Source: Psychrobacillus sp. NEAU-3TGS (GTDB lineage: Bacteria; Bacillota; Bacilli; Bacillales_A; Planococcaceae). From it: a stretch of 64,000 bases of DNA. The notes beneath the pieces are model-generated. The model searched no databases. It saw only the letters and a program-made list of their open reading frames with translations, and was not told the origin of the DNA. A program made the position numbers and the translations under genes. The stretch is taken from positions 1-64,000 of the forward strand of contig NZ_JAPNOZ010000008.1 in the NCBI RefSeq assembly GCF_029955155.1, in the 5' to 3' direction. Numbering within the stretch: the stretch's first letter is position 1; each line of letters opens with the position of its first letter. This document shows positions 20,064 to 29,845 of the stretch, piece after piece.

Positions 20064-20240
20064 TTATAAGAATTTAACCAATATTCTTTTTAAGTTAAGT
20101 GTAAATTGATATTTTAGAGATATTCTTTCTAATAATTATTAAAATATGATTGTAAAGTACTATGTTTTAATGTTACTTAAGACTCGTGAAATCAATTATA
20201 ATTTATAAGGAAGATTTACTATAAGGATAAATTTATTTTT

Positions 20241-20440
20241 GAAGGAGTCTTACCTAAAATAAAAATCACTGAAAATGGAATCGATTCAAACGACTTGGAT
20301 TATCTGGAGATATGGATCAAGTTGTATTCAATGAATTATTCCTGTTTCATGGTAACGAGGAGTTCGCTTATTCAAAGTATATGGGAGATGCTACCTTTTT
20401 AATTCCAACAAAAACATGGGGGTTGATGATCCTTCCGTAA
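20241..20440 (+). pseudogene. Frameshifted gene remnant upstream of the chemoreceptor
   Basis: One frame reads EGVLPKIKITENGIDSNDLDYL. After a shift near 20300, a second frame reads GDMDQVVFNELFLFHGNEEF and on to KTWGLMILP before a stop. The two halves look like one decayed protein. The stretch from 20064 to 20621 otherwise holds nothing that I can identify. Confidence 0.35.
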
Positions 20441-20621
20441 GGATAACGAAGCACAAGTTGATTTATCTAAGTAACTCTTGATTAGAGGGAAGGGGAAAAT
20501 AGTGACGATGCGTTGAAAATTATAGATGAATTTCAAAAGTAAAGTTATTATGTGTAATGTATTGGGACAGCGAAGTATGAGTTTAAGGTTGTAGACTGTA
20601 TAGATAGGAAGGAATTTAATA

Positions 20622-22694
20622 ATGGTAAAGAAAGATAATAGAAAGAAGTTAAACTTGTTTTCTTGGGTAAAAAATAGTATTTCAACAAAAGTAGCTTTTG
20701 TACTTTTTATAGCTATCATCATTGTATTTTCAATTACAGGTTTTTTGATTAACTCCTATACTAAATCCCTATTAGTTCATAGTGTGGAAGAAAACGTCTC
20801 GACGAAAAGCGAGGCAATTGCAGATCAAGTAAATAATATGTTTGCTAATAAAGGGACAATTGTTAGGCAAATTGCAACAAACCAGGAGATTTTAAAATAC
20901 TTGAATACAGCGGGCTCAAGAGATGAAGCCACGACCAATGCTTATTACGATGGAGTATTAAAATCACTTGATGAGATTGTTAAAACAGATGATGCTGTTG
21001 CAATGGCGTGGATTGCCAGTAATAAGTCTAATTTTCTAGTAGGAAGTAATAATGTAGTATCAGATCCAAGCTTCGATATCAAAAGTAGACCTTGGTATGA
21101 AAAAGCCATAGAGGAAGAGGATATATATTTTACGGAGCCATATATGGATGAAGTATTTGGAAAAATGATACTAAGTGCTATGAAACCAATTAAGGACGGT
21201 AATAACACGGTTGGTATCATTGCGATAGATCTATTTTTAGATGAATTGCCTCAATTAATGCAGTCTTATAAGATGGGGGAAAATGGATATTCATTTTTAC
21301 TTTCTAACGATGGGACTATCTTATACCATCCAAACAGTGAGTTAATACTGGAACAAAAACTTCAATCACTTTCTGGTGAAATAGGAAATGTTGGTCAGAA
21401 AATGGTGAATGGTGAAAAGGGGCTAAAATTAACGCAAGTAAATGATGGCTTAGAATATATCGGATATTCCCCAGTTCCAACAACTGATTGGTCAGTTGGA
21501 ACATCTATACCACAAGAGGAAGCATTAAGTAGTCTTAAAACTTTTACATTGATGATGGGTTTATATTTTGGTATTGCTTGTTTCATTCTTATTGTCTTAG
21601 TATTCTTCCTATTAAAAGGTATGTTAAGAGGAATTCCACTTGTAACGAATGTAATGGAGCAACTAGCTGCAGGTAATTTAAGTCAGCAAGAGATACAATC
21701 AAAATCTAAAGATGAAATAGGTCAATTAGTAACATCTACAAACCAATTGAATCAAAATTTGCGAGCTATAGTAAGCCAAATTAATACTGTTTCTGAAACA
21801 GTAAGTAGTCAAAGCGAAGAATTGACCCAATCAGCAAACGAAGTGAAAATGGGTGCAGAACAAGTGGCAATTACTATGCAAGAATTAGCGTCTGGTTCTG
21901 AAACGCAAGCCAATAGTGCGAGTGATTTATCATTTGGTATGAATAGTTTTGCAGAAAAAGTTCAAGAAGCAAATGAAAATAGTTATCGTATTGAAACGAA
22001 TTCAAAGGTAGTTTTAAACATGACGAAAGATGGATCTGAGTTAATGAAGAACTCGATTGCTCAGATGGACAAAATAGATAAATTAGTCCGAGACTCAGTT
22101 CAGAAGGTTCAAGGGCTAGACAAGCAATCACAAGAAATTTCGAATTTAGTAACCGTGATTAAGGACGTTTCTAATCAAACGAATCTTCTAGCTCTAAATG
22201 CTGCAATTGAAGCTGCAAGGGCTGGAGAACATGGAAAAGGATTTGCAGTAGTAGCGGATGAAGTGAGAAAACTTGCTGAACAAGTATCTGATTCTGTAAC
22301 GAATATAACAGATATAGTAGGCAATATTCAAAAAGAATCTGGTCTTGTATCGGAATCGTTACAGGGTGGATATGAAGAAGTAGAAAAAGGAAAAGCACAA
22401 GTTGAATCTACTGGCGAGACTTTCAGTGGAATTAGTGAAGCTGTAACAGAGATGGTTAATAGTATAACAACTATTGCTGAAAACTTAACTGAAATTGCAG
22501 CAAATGCACAGGAGATGAATGGGGCAATTGAAGAAATTGCTTCTGTTTCGGAAGAATCCGCAGCTGGTGTTGAACAAACATCTGCATCTTCCCAACAAAT
22601 AAGCAGCATTATGGAAGAAGTGGCCGGAGGATCGGGTCAACTAGCAAAATTAGCTGAAGAGCTAAATGATTTAGTAAAACATTTTAAATTATAA
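20622..22694 (+). CDS. Methyl-accepting chemotaxis protein with extracellular Cache domain
   Basis: This 690-residue chemoreceptor has a first membrane segment at about residues 23-44, an extracellular dCache-like sensor at about 50-300 (with [15 protein letters not shown] and YFTEPYMDE), a second membrane segment at about 307-333, a HAMP domain, and a cytoplasmic signalling coiled coil. The highly conserved hairpin tip ([20 protein letters not shown]) lies near residue 520. AAGGAAGG precedes the ATG. It should relay ligand binding to CheA/CheW. The ligand is unknown; small organic acids or amino acids are common for this sensor class. Confidence 0.94.
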   Translation: MVKKDNRKKLNLFSWVKNSISTKVAFVLFIAIIIVFSITGFLINSYTKSLLVHSVEENVSTKSEAIADQVNNMFANKGTIVRQIATNQEILKYLNTAGSRDEATTNAYYDGVLKSLDEIVKTDDAVAMAWIASNKSNFLVGSNNVVSDPSFDIKSRPWYEKAIEEEDIYFTEPYMDEVFGKMILSAMKPIKDGNNTVGIIAIDLFLDELPQLMQSYKMGENGYSFLLSNDGTILYHPNSELILEQKLQSLSGEIGNVGQKMVNGEKGLKLTQVNDGLEYIGYSPVPTTDWSVGTSIPQEEALSSLKTFTLMMGLYFGIACFILIVLVFFLLKGMLRGIPLVTNVMEQLAAGNLSQQEIQSKSKDEIGQLVTSTNQLNQNLRAIVSQINTVSETVSSQSEELTQSANEVKMGAEQVAITMQELASGSETQANSASDLSFGMNSFAEKVQEANENSYRIETNSKVVLNMTKDGSELMKNSIAQMDKIDKLVRDSVQKVQGLDKQSQEISNLVTVIKDVSNQTNLLALNAAIEAARAGEHGKGFAVVADEVRKLAEQVSDSVTNITDIVGNIQKESGLVSESLQGGYEEVEKGKAQVESTGETFSGISEAVTEMVNSITTIAENLTEIAANAQEMNGAIEEIASVSEESAAGVEQTSASSQQISSIMEEVAGGSGQLAKLAEELNDLVKHFKL

Positions 22695-22754
22695 ACAATA
22701 AGTTTTATTCGGATGCTACAAATATTACTGAATAATAACGATATTTAATTAATG

Positions 22755-22787
22755 AAACAGACACAAAAAATAATGTGTCTGTTTTTT
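22755..22787 (+). terminator. Rho-independent terminator of the chemoreceptor gene
   Basis: AAACAGACACA pairs perfectly with TGTGTCTGTTT around an 8-base loop, followed by T residues. Confidence 0.9.
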
Positions 22788-23311
22788 TATTTGCTGTCCG
22801 TAGAATAGCAATGGAGTAGTTTTGAGAGAAATAAGGAAAATAAAATGTCCTTATTAACAAAAAATATAGAGAATCCACTAGCGTGTTTAATATAAATAGT
22901 CATTAATAATTGTTATATTGTTTTGATAATTTTTACTCTCTAGTTTTATTTGTAAAGTTGAAATGGACAATTTTTATTAAATTATATAGTGTGGGAAAAC
23001 CCTGAGATATTAGAGAGGACAAATAAGAGAGCATAATTAAATTCTGTAGAATACAGTTATTTAAGTGATATACATTATTTCATATATTGCAAAATTCTAT
23101 AAATAAGTAATGGAAGCGACATTTTTTTTAATCCGAGGAACACAAAATGGTAACAATGCTTTGGTATATTCAATGCAGGCAGATGATGGTGCTGCCGGAA
23201 AATTTGAGTAATACCGTTGCTCAGAATAAGAAGAGGTGAAACGATAGATAACGGAATTTATGAAAAATCCATCCTATCAGTAGAAAAATACGAATTAGGA
23301 GAGATCAAGTA
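22788..23311. other. AT-rich intergenic region with a short coding-like fragment
   Basis: A 33-codon frame at 23108-23209 (MEATFFLIRGTQNGNN ... GKFE) looks protein-like but has no clear ribosome site and is probably a fragment. Nothing else is supported. Confidence 0.3.
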
Positions 23312-24561
23312 ATGAATAAAAAACAAATGGAATCGAAGAAAGCTAATAAAAATTTATCGAAGAAAGTAGCGCCACTGGTGATGTCAACATCTATGATGGC
23401 AGCAACTTTTTTAGCAGCTGGTGCTCCTATTTCTGCAGCAGAGCTTGATACAAAAGAAGTTAATCCAGAAGTTATTGAACATGTGAAAAATCATGGTCAA
23501 GAAGTATCTGCATTAGCGAGAAGTCTATCTGGGTCTCCTGAAAAAGGTGAATTAGTTAGCAAGCTAGCTCGAGTTCATTCCGAAACAACTGATGATAATC
23601 CAGATAATAAAGACAATATAGATGATACAACAGCAGAAGAATCAGAAGCACCGGCAGCTGAAGAAGTCCAAGAAGCAGATGAAACAGAAGCAGTAGAAGA
23701 CGAATCAGCGGAGGAAGCCGAAGCACCGACAGCTGAAGAAGGTCAAGAAGCAGATGCAAACAGAAGCAGTAGAAGACGAATCAGCAGAAGAAGGCCGAAG
23801 TACCGACAGCTGAAGAAGGTATCACAGAAGCACCGACAGCTGAAGAAGGTCAAGAAGCAGACGAAACAGAAGCAGTAGAAGACGAATCAGTAGAAGATGA
23901 ATCAGCAGAAGAAAAAGAAGCACCGACAGCTGAAGAAGGTCAAGAAGTAGATAAAACAGAAGCAGTAGAAGACGGAGCAACAGATGAAACAGAAGCAATT
24001 GAAGACGAAGCCACAGAAGAACCGGCAGCTCCCAATGCTGAAGAAGACCAAGTAGATGATTCTAGTGCATGGGTAGATAAAGCTTATCAATTTATCGGTG
24101 ATGGCTATCACAGTGTTATTGGATATTATCAAACTCTTATTGAACAAAAATTAGCTCAAACAAGTGAAGAATCTGAAAACGTGGAAGCTATTGATGTAGT
24201 GTCCGATGCAGATGAAACAGATACATCAACTAAAGAGGCAGATGCATCTCAAGACATCTCAGTTGATATCGAAAACACAGACCTAACAAATGATGCTGAC
24301 GTTAATCTAGAAAAACCAGTAAATGTAGAAAATGAAGAGCAAGCTTCTGATGTAGAAACACAAGAGCAAGAAACTGTAGAATCAGTGGAAAATCCAGTGC
24401 AAGCAGTAAATGAAGAAGAAAATTTAGCTGCTGAAACAGAACAAGTGAGTCAAAATGAAGTAGAAAAAGAATCCGAACAAATCTCTTTGAAGGATAAAAT
24501 GGTAGTGTACTATCAAGACCTAGTAGCTTCATTTGCTAACTTTATGAACTTCTTAAAATAA
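23312..24561 (+). pseudogene. Secreted acidic repeat protein, broken by two frameshifts
   Basis: The N-terminus is a signal peptide (charged MNKKQMESKKANKN, then a hydrophobic core ending near PISAAE, residue 43). A long acidic region follows, built from variants of a unit of about 24 residues containing EAPTAEEGQEADETEAVEDE. Two one-base insertions break the frame, near 23757 (an extra C after GAAGCAGATG) and near 23796 (an extra G in GAAGAAGGCC). The frame then stays open to 24561. The C-terminal part has two amphipathic segments with YYQTLIEQKLAQ and YYQDLVASFANFM. Restored, the protein would be about 415 residues. No known family is recognised. Confidence 0.72.
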
Positions 24562-24611
24562 GAGTGACTCTAGCATAATTGATCGCAGTCCAATGAATTC
24601 GAATTGAATAA

Positions 24612-24657
24612 AAAAGGAGGGGGATGAATAAAGGAGAATATTCATTTCCCTCTTTTT
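24612..24657 (+). terminator. Rho-independent terminator of the acidic-repeat gene
   Basis: GAGGGGGATGAAT pairs over 13 bases with ATTCATTTCCCTC, including two G-T pairs, and is followed by TTTTT. Confidence 0.85.
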
Positions 24658-24725
24658 GATATTGAAAGGGTGCATGTATAGTAAAAGTGAATTGCTGAAT
24701 TAATAAAACAACATATAGGATAATC

Positions 24726-24828
24726 TAGAGGCATCTAATCAGTTGTATAAACTTTTGAGATGCTTCTTTTTCATTACTTGTTTAATTGGAGATGAATATT
24801 CTTAGTGATTTGATCGTTGGAGTGCCCG
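24726..24828 (-). pseudogene. Second copy of a tyrosine integrase 3' end
   Basis: Read on the minus strand, this encodes GHSNDQITKNIHLQLNK and then, in another frame, EASQKFIQLIRCL. It is clearly homologous to the end of the integrase remnant at 15252-15355 (GHSDDQITKNIYLHFTK ... EASQKFSQLMRSL). The catalytic tyrosine is replaced by His and the frame is broken. It has the same orientation as the first copy, 9.5 kb away. Confidence 0.7.
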
Positions 24829-25352
24829 GTTCGTCTACGATTAGTTTGAATGCTAACAGAACTTTCTAGAAAAGAGGTGTGAAAAGATGCCCATTAAATT
24901 ATTGCCAATCCCTCATTTAACCATAAAGCTTCTACTACTTCTACTGGTTCATATATATAGCCTCTTACCAGAAGTCTATGTAATTAAGGGACGATATTCA
25001 TTTGTCACCTTCCATGAGATTTCCAATTATCTTTCGGATCAACGCATATTTTATAAATAGTAATTCTTTTATCTAATTTTATTATATTTATAATAATGAT
25101 TATTTCGATTCATTGTAATCACTTAATTAACGAATCAATGCTTGTTTTAGTGCTTGAATAGCATTTTAAGGACTTTAGAAGTGTTACCAATATAGTGTTT
25201 TTTGTTATCAATCTGTAATTTGTCGTTCATGCTAGTGTAATAGTTTTTCTCTATACTGATACACGGAATAGATAGCAAGGGAGAGAGAAAGTTGAAATAA
25301 TAATTATTCAAAAGATAATAATTGGAGAGTAGATTGTAAGGGAGAATTTAGG
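24829..25352. other. Intergenic region before the glycosidase gene
   Basis: A good ribosome-site-like AGAGGTG at 24874 precedes an ATG at 24888, but the frame closes after ten codons. No promoter or RNA is recognised. The GC content changes sharply a little after 25353. Confidence 0.35.
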
Positions 25353-27824
25353 ATGATAAGACGAATTAGTGCAATTATTTTAACGGCAACGATTTCTATG
25401 TCTTCGTTAGTAAATCCTGCTAATGCAATGAATGGAGAATCGGAAGGGAATAACCCTTGGATGAACACCAAGCTGTCTGCTGAGGAGCGCACTGAGCTGC
25501 TTCTCGATGAGATGACAATGGAAGAGAAAATCCAACAAATCGCCATTTCACGCTTTAATGAGAACGACACCGGAGAGACGATTGTGATCAACAAGGGTGG
25601 TACTAGTAAGTATCAGAACGGCGAATTCGCACCCGAGGGTACCTTGCCTGGTTGTGAGTGGCAGGACACCGGCCGTCAGATTCATGGGATTGACGAATTA
25701 GGCATTCCCACTGTCCGTATGACTAATGGTGGTACGGGAGTAAAAGGCGGATCGTGTGGTAATGACCCAGAGGCGACGGGACTACCATCTACCCCGGCTT
25801 TGGCTGCGACTTTCGACCGAGCGCTGAACTATGAGGCAGGTCGAATTCTCGGCGAAGAGACGCGTGCCTTCGCTCATCACGTGTTGCTCGGACCGGGCAT
25901 GAACTTAATACGTCACCCGTACGGTGGTCGTAACTATGAATACTTCAGTGAGGACCCGTACTTGACGGGTATACTGGCTACCGAGCAAGTCAAAGGCATC
26001 CAGGGGCAAGGGATTCAAGCACAGCTTAAGCATTTGGCCGGCAACGAGCAAGAAACGGAGAGATGGACGATGGGTGTCCAAGTTCCTTCACAGGCTATGA
26101 ACGAGCTTTACATGCTGCCTTTTGAAATGACTGTAAAGGATGCTGATCCAGCCTCAGTGATGTGTTCTTTCCCGGACGTTAACGGTACTTATGCTTGTGA
26201 CAGCTCTGAATTGCTTCAAGATGCACTACGGAACAATTGGGGCTTTGACGGATATGTTATGAGTGACCGTCGTGCAATTCATGACACGGTTGCTGCCATT
26301 AAGGCCGGTACGAATGTCGAGCTAGACTGGGCACCACAGTATTATACGGAGGAGATAATCCAGGATGCCCTTGATTCAGGTGAGGTGACAGAGGAGGACA
26401 TCGACAATCTTCTTCGTCCGCGTTACATCAAAATGATTGAATTCGGCCATATGGATGAACCTTACGATGAGTTTCTACCGGAGATAGTCGATCCGATTGC
26501 TAATGGTGCTAGTGCACGAAAGATGGCTGAGGAAGGCGCCGTGCTTTTAAAGAATGATAACGACTTCCTACCACTAAACGGTGAACCGGAGTCTATTGCA
26601 CTAATCGGTGTTGAATGGTTTGCCGGTGAGGCAAAGATGTCCCCACGCTCCATACGAGACAATAATGAGAACGTAAATGCTCCTTACACGGTCACTCCGC
26701 AAGAAGGACTAGAGAACGTTATCGAGGAATTGGGCTATGATACTAAAGTGACATACAACGATGGTCGCGATCCAAAAGCTGCAGCTGAGCTGGCTGCTGA
26801 GTCTGACGTTGTACTGCTCATGGTCGGAGACAACCCACATGAGACTGTGGACCGTGATACCCTTGGATTCCCAGCTATCGACCTTGACACACATAAGGAT
26901 CGAGAGGATTGGGTGGAACAGGAGCCGCTGATTGATGCAGTCTTGGAGGCCAATGCAGAGAATACAGCTGTGGTCTTGAAGACATCCGGTACGGTACTAA
27001 TGCCGTGGTTGGATAAAGTGCCTGCTGTGCTTGAGGCTTGGTTCCCAGGCATGGAGGATGGCAATGCTGTAGCAAACTTGGTTTACGGTAAAGTTAACCC
27101 TTCTGGTAAGTTGCCTATGACATTCGGTACAACTGAGCGTGAAGCTGCGTTCGCAACAGAGGAGCAATTCCCTGGAACACGTCAAGATACTGGCAAAGTA
27201 GGCGGTCCAGGACCATATGGTGATGGTTCCGACCAATTAATTGCCAAGTATACGGAGGGTCTAGAGATGGGCTACCGCTGGTATGAAGCAAACGATGTGA
27301 AGCCAGTTTTCCCATTCGGGTACGGCTTATCGTATACGACTTTCGAGTATGATGACTTGAAGGTTAAGAAGGTTCGTGGTAAAGGAAATTCGAAAGGAAA
27401 AGGCAACAACGGCTCGTTGTCGGGTATTGACGTATCCTTCACAATCAAGAACACTGGTGAAGTTGCCGGCAAAGAAGCCGCACAAGTCTACCTGACATTG
27501 CCGAATGAGGCAGGACAGCCAACCAAACGTCTTGTTAACTTCGAGAAGGTTGACCTTGAGCCAGGTGAGAGTCAACGCGTGACTATGCGTATTAATCAAG
27601 ATGATTCCAACCATCCGTTCTCTTACTTTATTCCGGAAGAACCGGACAATCTAGCGAACTGGGCTGATGGCGAGTGGTCTACTGTTGATGGAAAATACCG
27701 TGTACATGTCGGTGGCTCCTCGGCAGATACTCCATTGGAAAAAGACATCCCGTTGAACTTCAAACTTAATAAAGACAATGGCAACAAAAAAGGGAACAAT
27801 GGCAAGGGCGACGCAAAGAAATAG
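25353..27824 (+). CDS. Secreted glycoside hydrolase family 3 protein (beta-glucosidase-like)
   Basis: The 823-residue protein has a signal peptide (residues 1-25, cut near NANA). The GH3 N-terminal barrel contains RHPYGGRNYEYFSEDP (about 187-202), KHLAGNEQE (226-234) and the likely nucleophile D305 in YVMSDRRA. The GH3 C-terminal sandwich domain follows, then a fibronectin-III-like domain (VSFTIKNTGEVAGKEAAQVY) and a Lys-Gly-Asn-rich tail. It should release beta-linked sugars outside the cell. The GC content is higher than that of neighbouring genes, suggesting transfer. The substrate cannot be read from the sequence. A terminator follows. Confidence 0.88.
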   Translation: MIRRISAIILTATISMSSLVNPANAMNGESEGNNPWMNTKLSAEERTELLLDEMTMEEKIQQIAISRFNENDTGETIVINKGGTSKYQNGEFAPEGTLPGCEWQDTGRQIHGIDELGIPTVRMTNGGTGVKGGSCGNDPEATGLPSTPALAATFDRALNYEAGRILGEETRAFAHHVLLGPGMNLIRHPYGGRNYEYFSEDPYLTGILATEQVKGIQGQGIQAQLKHLAGNEQETERWTMGVQVPSQAMNELYMLPFEMTVKDADPASVMCSFPDVNGTYACDSSELLQDALRNNWGFDGYVMSDRRAIHDTVAAIKAGTNVELDWAPQYYTEEIIQDALDSGEVTEEDIDNLLRPRYIKMIEFGHMDEPYDEFLPEIVDPIANGASARKMAEEGAVLLKNDNDFLPLNGEPESIALIGVEWFAGEAKMSPRSIRDNNENVNAPYTVTPQEGLENVIEELGYDTKVTYNDGRDPKAAAELAAESDVVLLMVGDNPHETVDRDTLGFPAIDLDTHKDREDWVEQEPLIDAVLEANAENTAVVLKTSGTVLMPWLDKVPAVLEAWFPGMEDGNAVANLVYGKVNPSGKLPMTFGTTEREAAFATEEQFPGTRQDTGKVGGPGPYGDGSDQLIAKYTEGLEMGYRWYEANDVKPVFPFGYGLSYTTFEYDDLKVKKVRGKGNSKGKGNNGSLSGIDVSFTIKNTGEVAGKEAAQVYLTLPNEAGQPTKRLVNFEKVDLEPGESQRVTMRINQDDSNHPFSYFIPEEPDNLANWADGEWSTVDGKYRVHVGGSSADTPLEKDIPLNFKLNKDNGNKKGNNGKGDAKK

Positions 27825-27857
27825 TCCCCTCGCTATGGAGTGATGTCAGAACATCAC

Positions 27858-27890
27858 AAAAGCGGTGAGCGTTTGCGCTCACCGCTTTTC
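27858..27890 (+). terminator. Rho-independent terminator of the GH3 gene
   Basis: A perfect 14-base stem (AAAAGCGGTGAGCG with its complement) surrounds a TTTG loop and ends in TTTT. Confidence 0.9.
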
Positions 27891-27945
27891 TCGTCACCTT
27901 CTTGAAAATGAGAGAGACGAAAAGAGTTCAGAAAGGACGTGAGAA

Positions 27946-29481
27946 ATGATGAAAGAATTAGTTCGAAGCAGCCAGCGAGGACTGGTGCATATATGGTGGA
28001 TGGTTGGCTTGGTGTTTTTCTTGACTGCTTGCACCGTCGAGGAATCCACTGGGCCAATCGAGAACGATGAAGCTGTAGAACCTGCGCCTTCAAAGAATGA
28101 AGAAGTTGTGAAACTTAGACCGACTGAGCAAGGGGACTGGCAGCTCCCTGGCTTAGTGGATAGGTCTGGTGAGCCGATTGCGGTGTCGACACCTGGTCCG
28201 GTCACGGGAAAGCGACTTAATGTTACGGATTTTGGAGCAGATCCCAATCCGGATTCACACGACGACGCAGCAGCCATTCGGGAGGCCTTGGACAATGCTG
28301 AACCCGGTGACGAAGTCCTGCTACCAGCCGGCACGTATGACCTGCGCTCCACAGAACCGGACGACAAGTCTGCGAACATCGTGTTGCGTAGCGGCGTAGA
28401 TCTACGCGGTGAGGGTCAAGAGAACACCATCCTGCTGACCTCCCTCGACGGAGAGGAGGATAGCCGAGTGATCCGGGGCTCGGGCGTTCACGATGTTCGC
28501 ATCGCTGATTTCACTATCACTTCCCGTCATGAGGGACCTCTTGGAGACGATCCCGACGACGGCGATGCAGGTGGCGGTCCGATGTACGGGATTCACCTCG
28601 GAGCCAAGGAAGGGCAAGCTAGCTCTCAAATACTGGTGGAGAACCTTAGCATTCGCAGGTTCGAGCGCCATGGTATCTCGGTCAAGGCAAGTCGTGAGGT
28701 GACGCTCTCTGGAAACTACATCAGTGAGGCAACTGCCGTCGGTCCCGGTGGACAAGGCTACGGCATAGCTATCGAGGGATCAAGGGACCAACACGATCCA
28801 GATGCCACCAACGACTCCCGGCACAATGTGATCATCGGCAATACCTTCGATGGCAGGCATCTTCGGCACGCTATTCTGCTTCAGTTTTCCACACACAACA
28901 ATCTCGTGGCAGACAACACCATTGTCGGCAGTCGCCTTGATGCTATTGACTTGCATGGGGAAGGTGAATACCTGAACGAAGTCCGAGGTAACACGATCGT
29001 TGGCGGTCAGCGGGCGGGCATCGCGCTAGGCAACTCAGGAGGAGACAAGAACAAACACGATGCCTCAGGGCCTGGAAACTGGGTGCACTCCAACAACCTG
29101 ATTGGAAATCGTCAAGGAGTCCTCGTTATACTAGGAACTCCCGATACTCTAATCGAGGACAACTGGGTCAGCGCTGGGGAAAATTCAAAGGTTGGCATAG
29201 AAGTCCAAAATGGGCCGGGAACGAAGTTGCTCAGTAACTACATTACTGGAGGTGCTGAAGGGTTCTGGGCTATTCGACTCGCTGAGGATCGGGGTGCTGA
29301 TGGACGGGGAAAAGGAATTCCCTCAGACATCAAGATCGAGTCAAATGTTATGCGACAGGCTGCTAACGGTATCAGAATCGACGCGGGGGAGAGACTTCAT
29401 TTGGTGGAAAATCTCCTAGATGACATTGATGGAGCTAAGCTGAGAGTGGCCGATGGTATCGACAGTGTGAATGTTGAGTAA
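27946..29481 (+). CDS. Lipoprotein with right-handed parallel beta-helix (pectate-lyase-like fold)
   Basis: The N-terminus carries a lipobox LTAC with the acylated cysteine at residue 29. An acidic linker is followed by VTDFGADPNPDSHDDAAAI (about 92-110), the typical opening of pectate-lyase-superfamily beta helices, and then repeated coils such as NNLVADNTIVGS and NEVRGNTIVGG, rich in Asn ladders. It is probably a surface-anchored polysaccharide lyase, hydrolase or binding protein; the catalytic residues are not certain. This gene has the highest GC of the window (two hand-counted 60-base lines had 37 and 35 G+C), pointing to acquisition together with the GH3 gene. Confidence 0.8.
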   Translation: MMKELVRSSQRGLVHIWWMVGLVFFLTACTVEESTGPIENDEAVEPAPSKNEEVVKLRPTEQGDWQLPGLVDRSGEPIAVSTPGPVTGKRLNVTDFGADPNPDSHDDAAAIREALDNAEPGDEVLLPAGTYDLRSTEPDDKSANIVLRSGVDLRGEGQENTILLTSLDGEEDSRVIRGSGVHDVRIADFTITSRHEGPLGDDPDDGDAGGGPMYGIHLGAKEGQASSQILVENLSIRRFERHGISVKASREVTLSGNYISEATAVGPGGQGYGIAIEGSRDQHDPDATNDSRHNVIIGNTFDGRHLRHAILLQFSTHNNLVADNTIVGSRLDAIDLHGEGEYLNEVRGNTIVGGQRAGIALGNSGGDKNKHDASGPGNWVHSNNLIGNRQGVLVILGTPDTLIEDNWVSAGENSKVGIEVQNGPGTKLLSNYITGGAEGFWAIRLAEDRGADGRGKGIPSDIKIESNVMRQAANGIRIDAGERLHLVENLLDDIDGAKLRVADGIDSVNVE

Positions 29482-29511
29482 CTGATAATTCTTATTCAAA
29501 TTTCTATAATT

Positions 29512-29545
29512 AACCCAGTCTTCACATTAAAAGAGGGCTGGGTTT
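29512..29545 (+). terminator. Weak terminator-like hairpin
   Basis: AACCCAG pairs with CTGGGTT, but the T tract is short, so termination here is uncertain. Confidence 0.4.
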
Positions 29546-29684
29546 CACCTAATGTTGCTTTCTTCTCTTAAAAATTTTATAGGTATATTTTGGTTCCTTA
29601 TTCAATTTTGCTGAAGAAAACGAAATGGAAGGACTAATTTGTGGGCATATTAATAATATCTTGTGTATAAATATCTATTAAAAT

Positions 29685-29698
29685 TGAAAGCGTTTTAT
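29685..29698. promoter_or_regulatory. cre-like site upstream of pucG
   Basis: TGAAAGCGTTTTAT matches 13 of 14 positions of the CcpA site TGWAARCGYTWNCW. It lies upstream of the promoter at 29721-29749. It is one of four such sites found before transcription units of this cluster. Confidence 0.45.
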
Positions 29699-29720
29699 AT
29701 TTAACTTTTTGAATAAACCC

Positions 29721-29749
29721 TTGATTGTAACGTTTCACCCTGTTAAAAT
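29721..29749 (+). promoter_or_regulatory. Sigma-A promoter of pucG
   Basis: TTGATT (29721-29726), a 17-base spacer and TAAAAT (29744-29749) form a good promoter about 100 bases before the gene. Confidence 0.6.
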
Positions 29750-29845
29750 CAAATTATTATTTTTTTCAAACATATTGTTTGAATGAACTTTCTTTATAAT
29801 TATTCATTTGATATAAAAATACATTCACAATAGGAGTTAAGATAT

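Noticed and set aside
24888-24920. Start codon with a good ribosome site (AGAGGTG)
   Set aside because: The frame closes after ten codons, so there is no gene unless it is a decayed leader.
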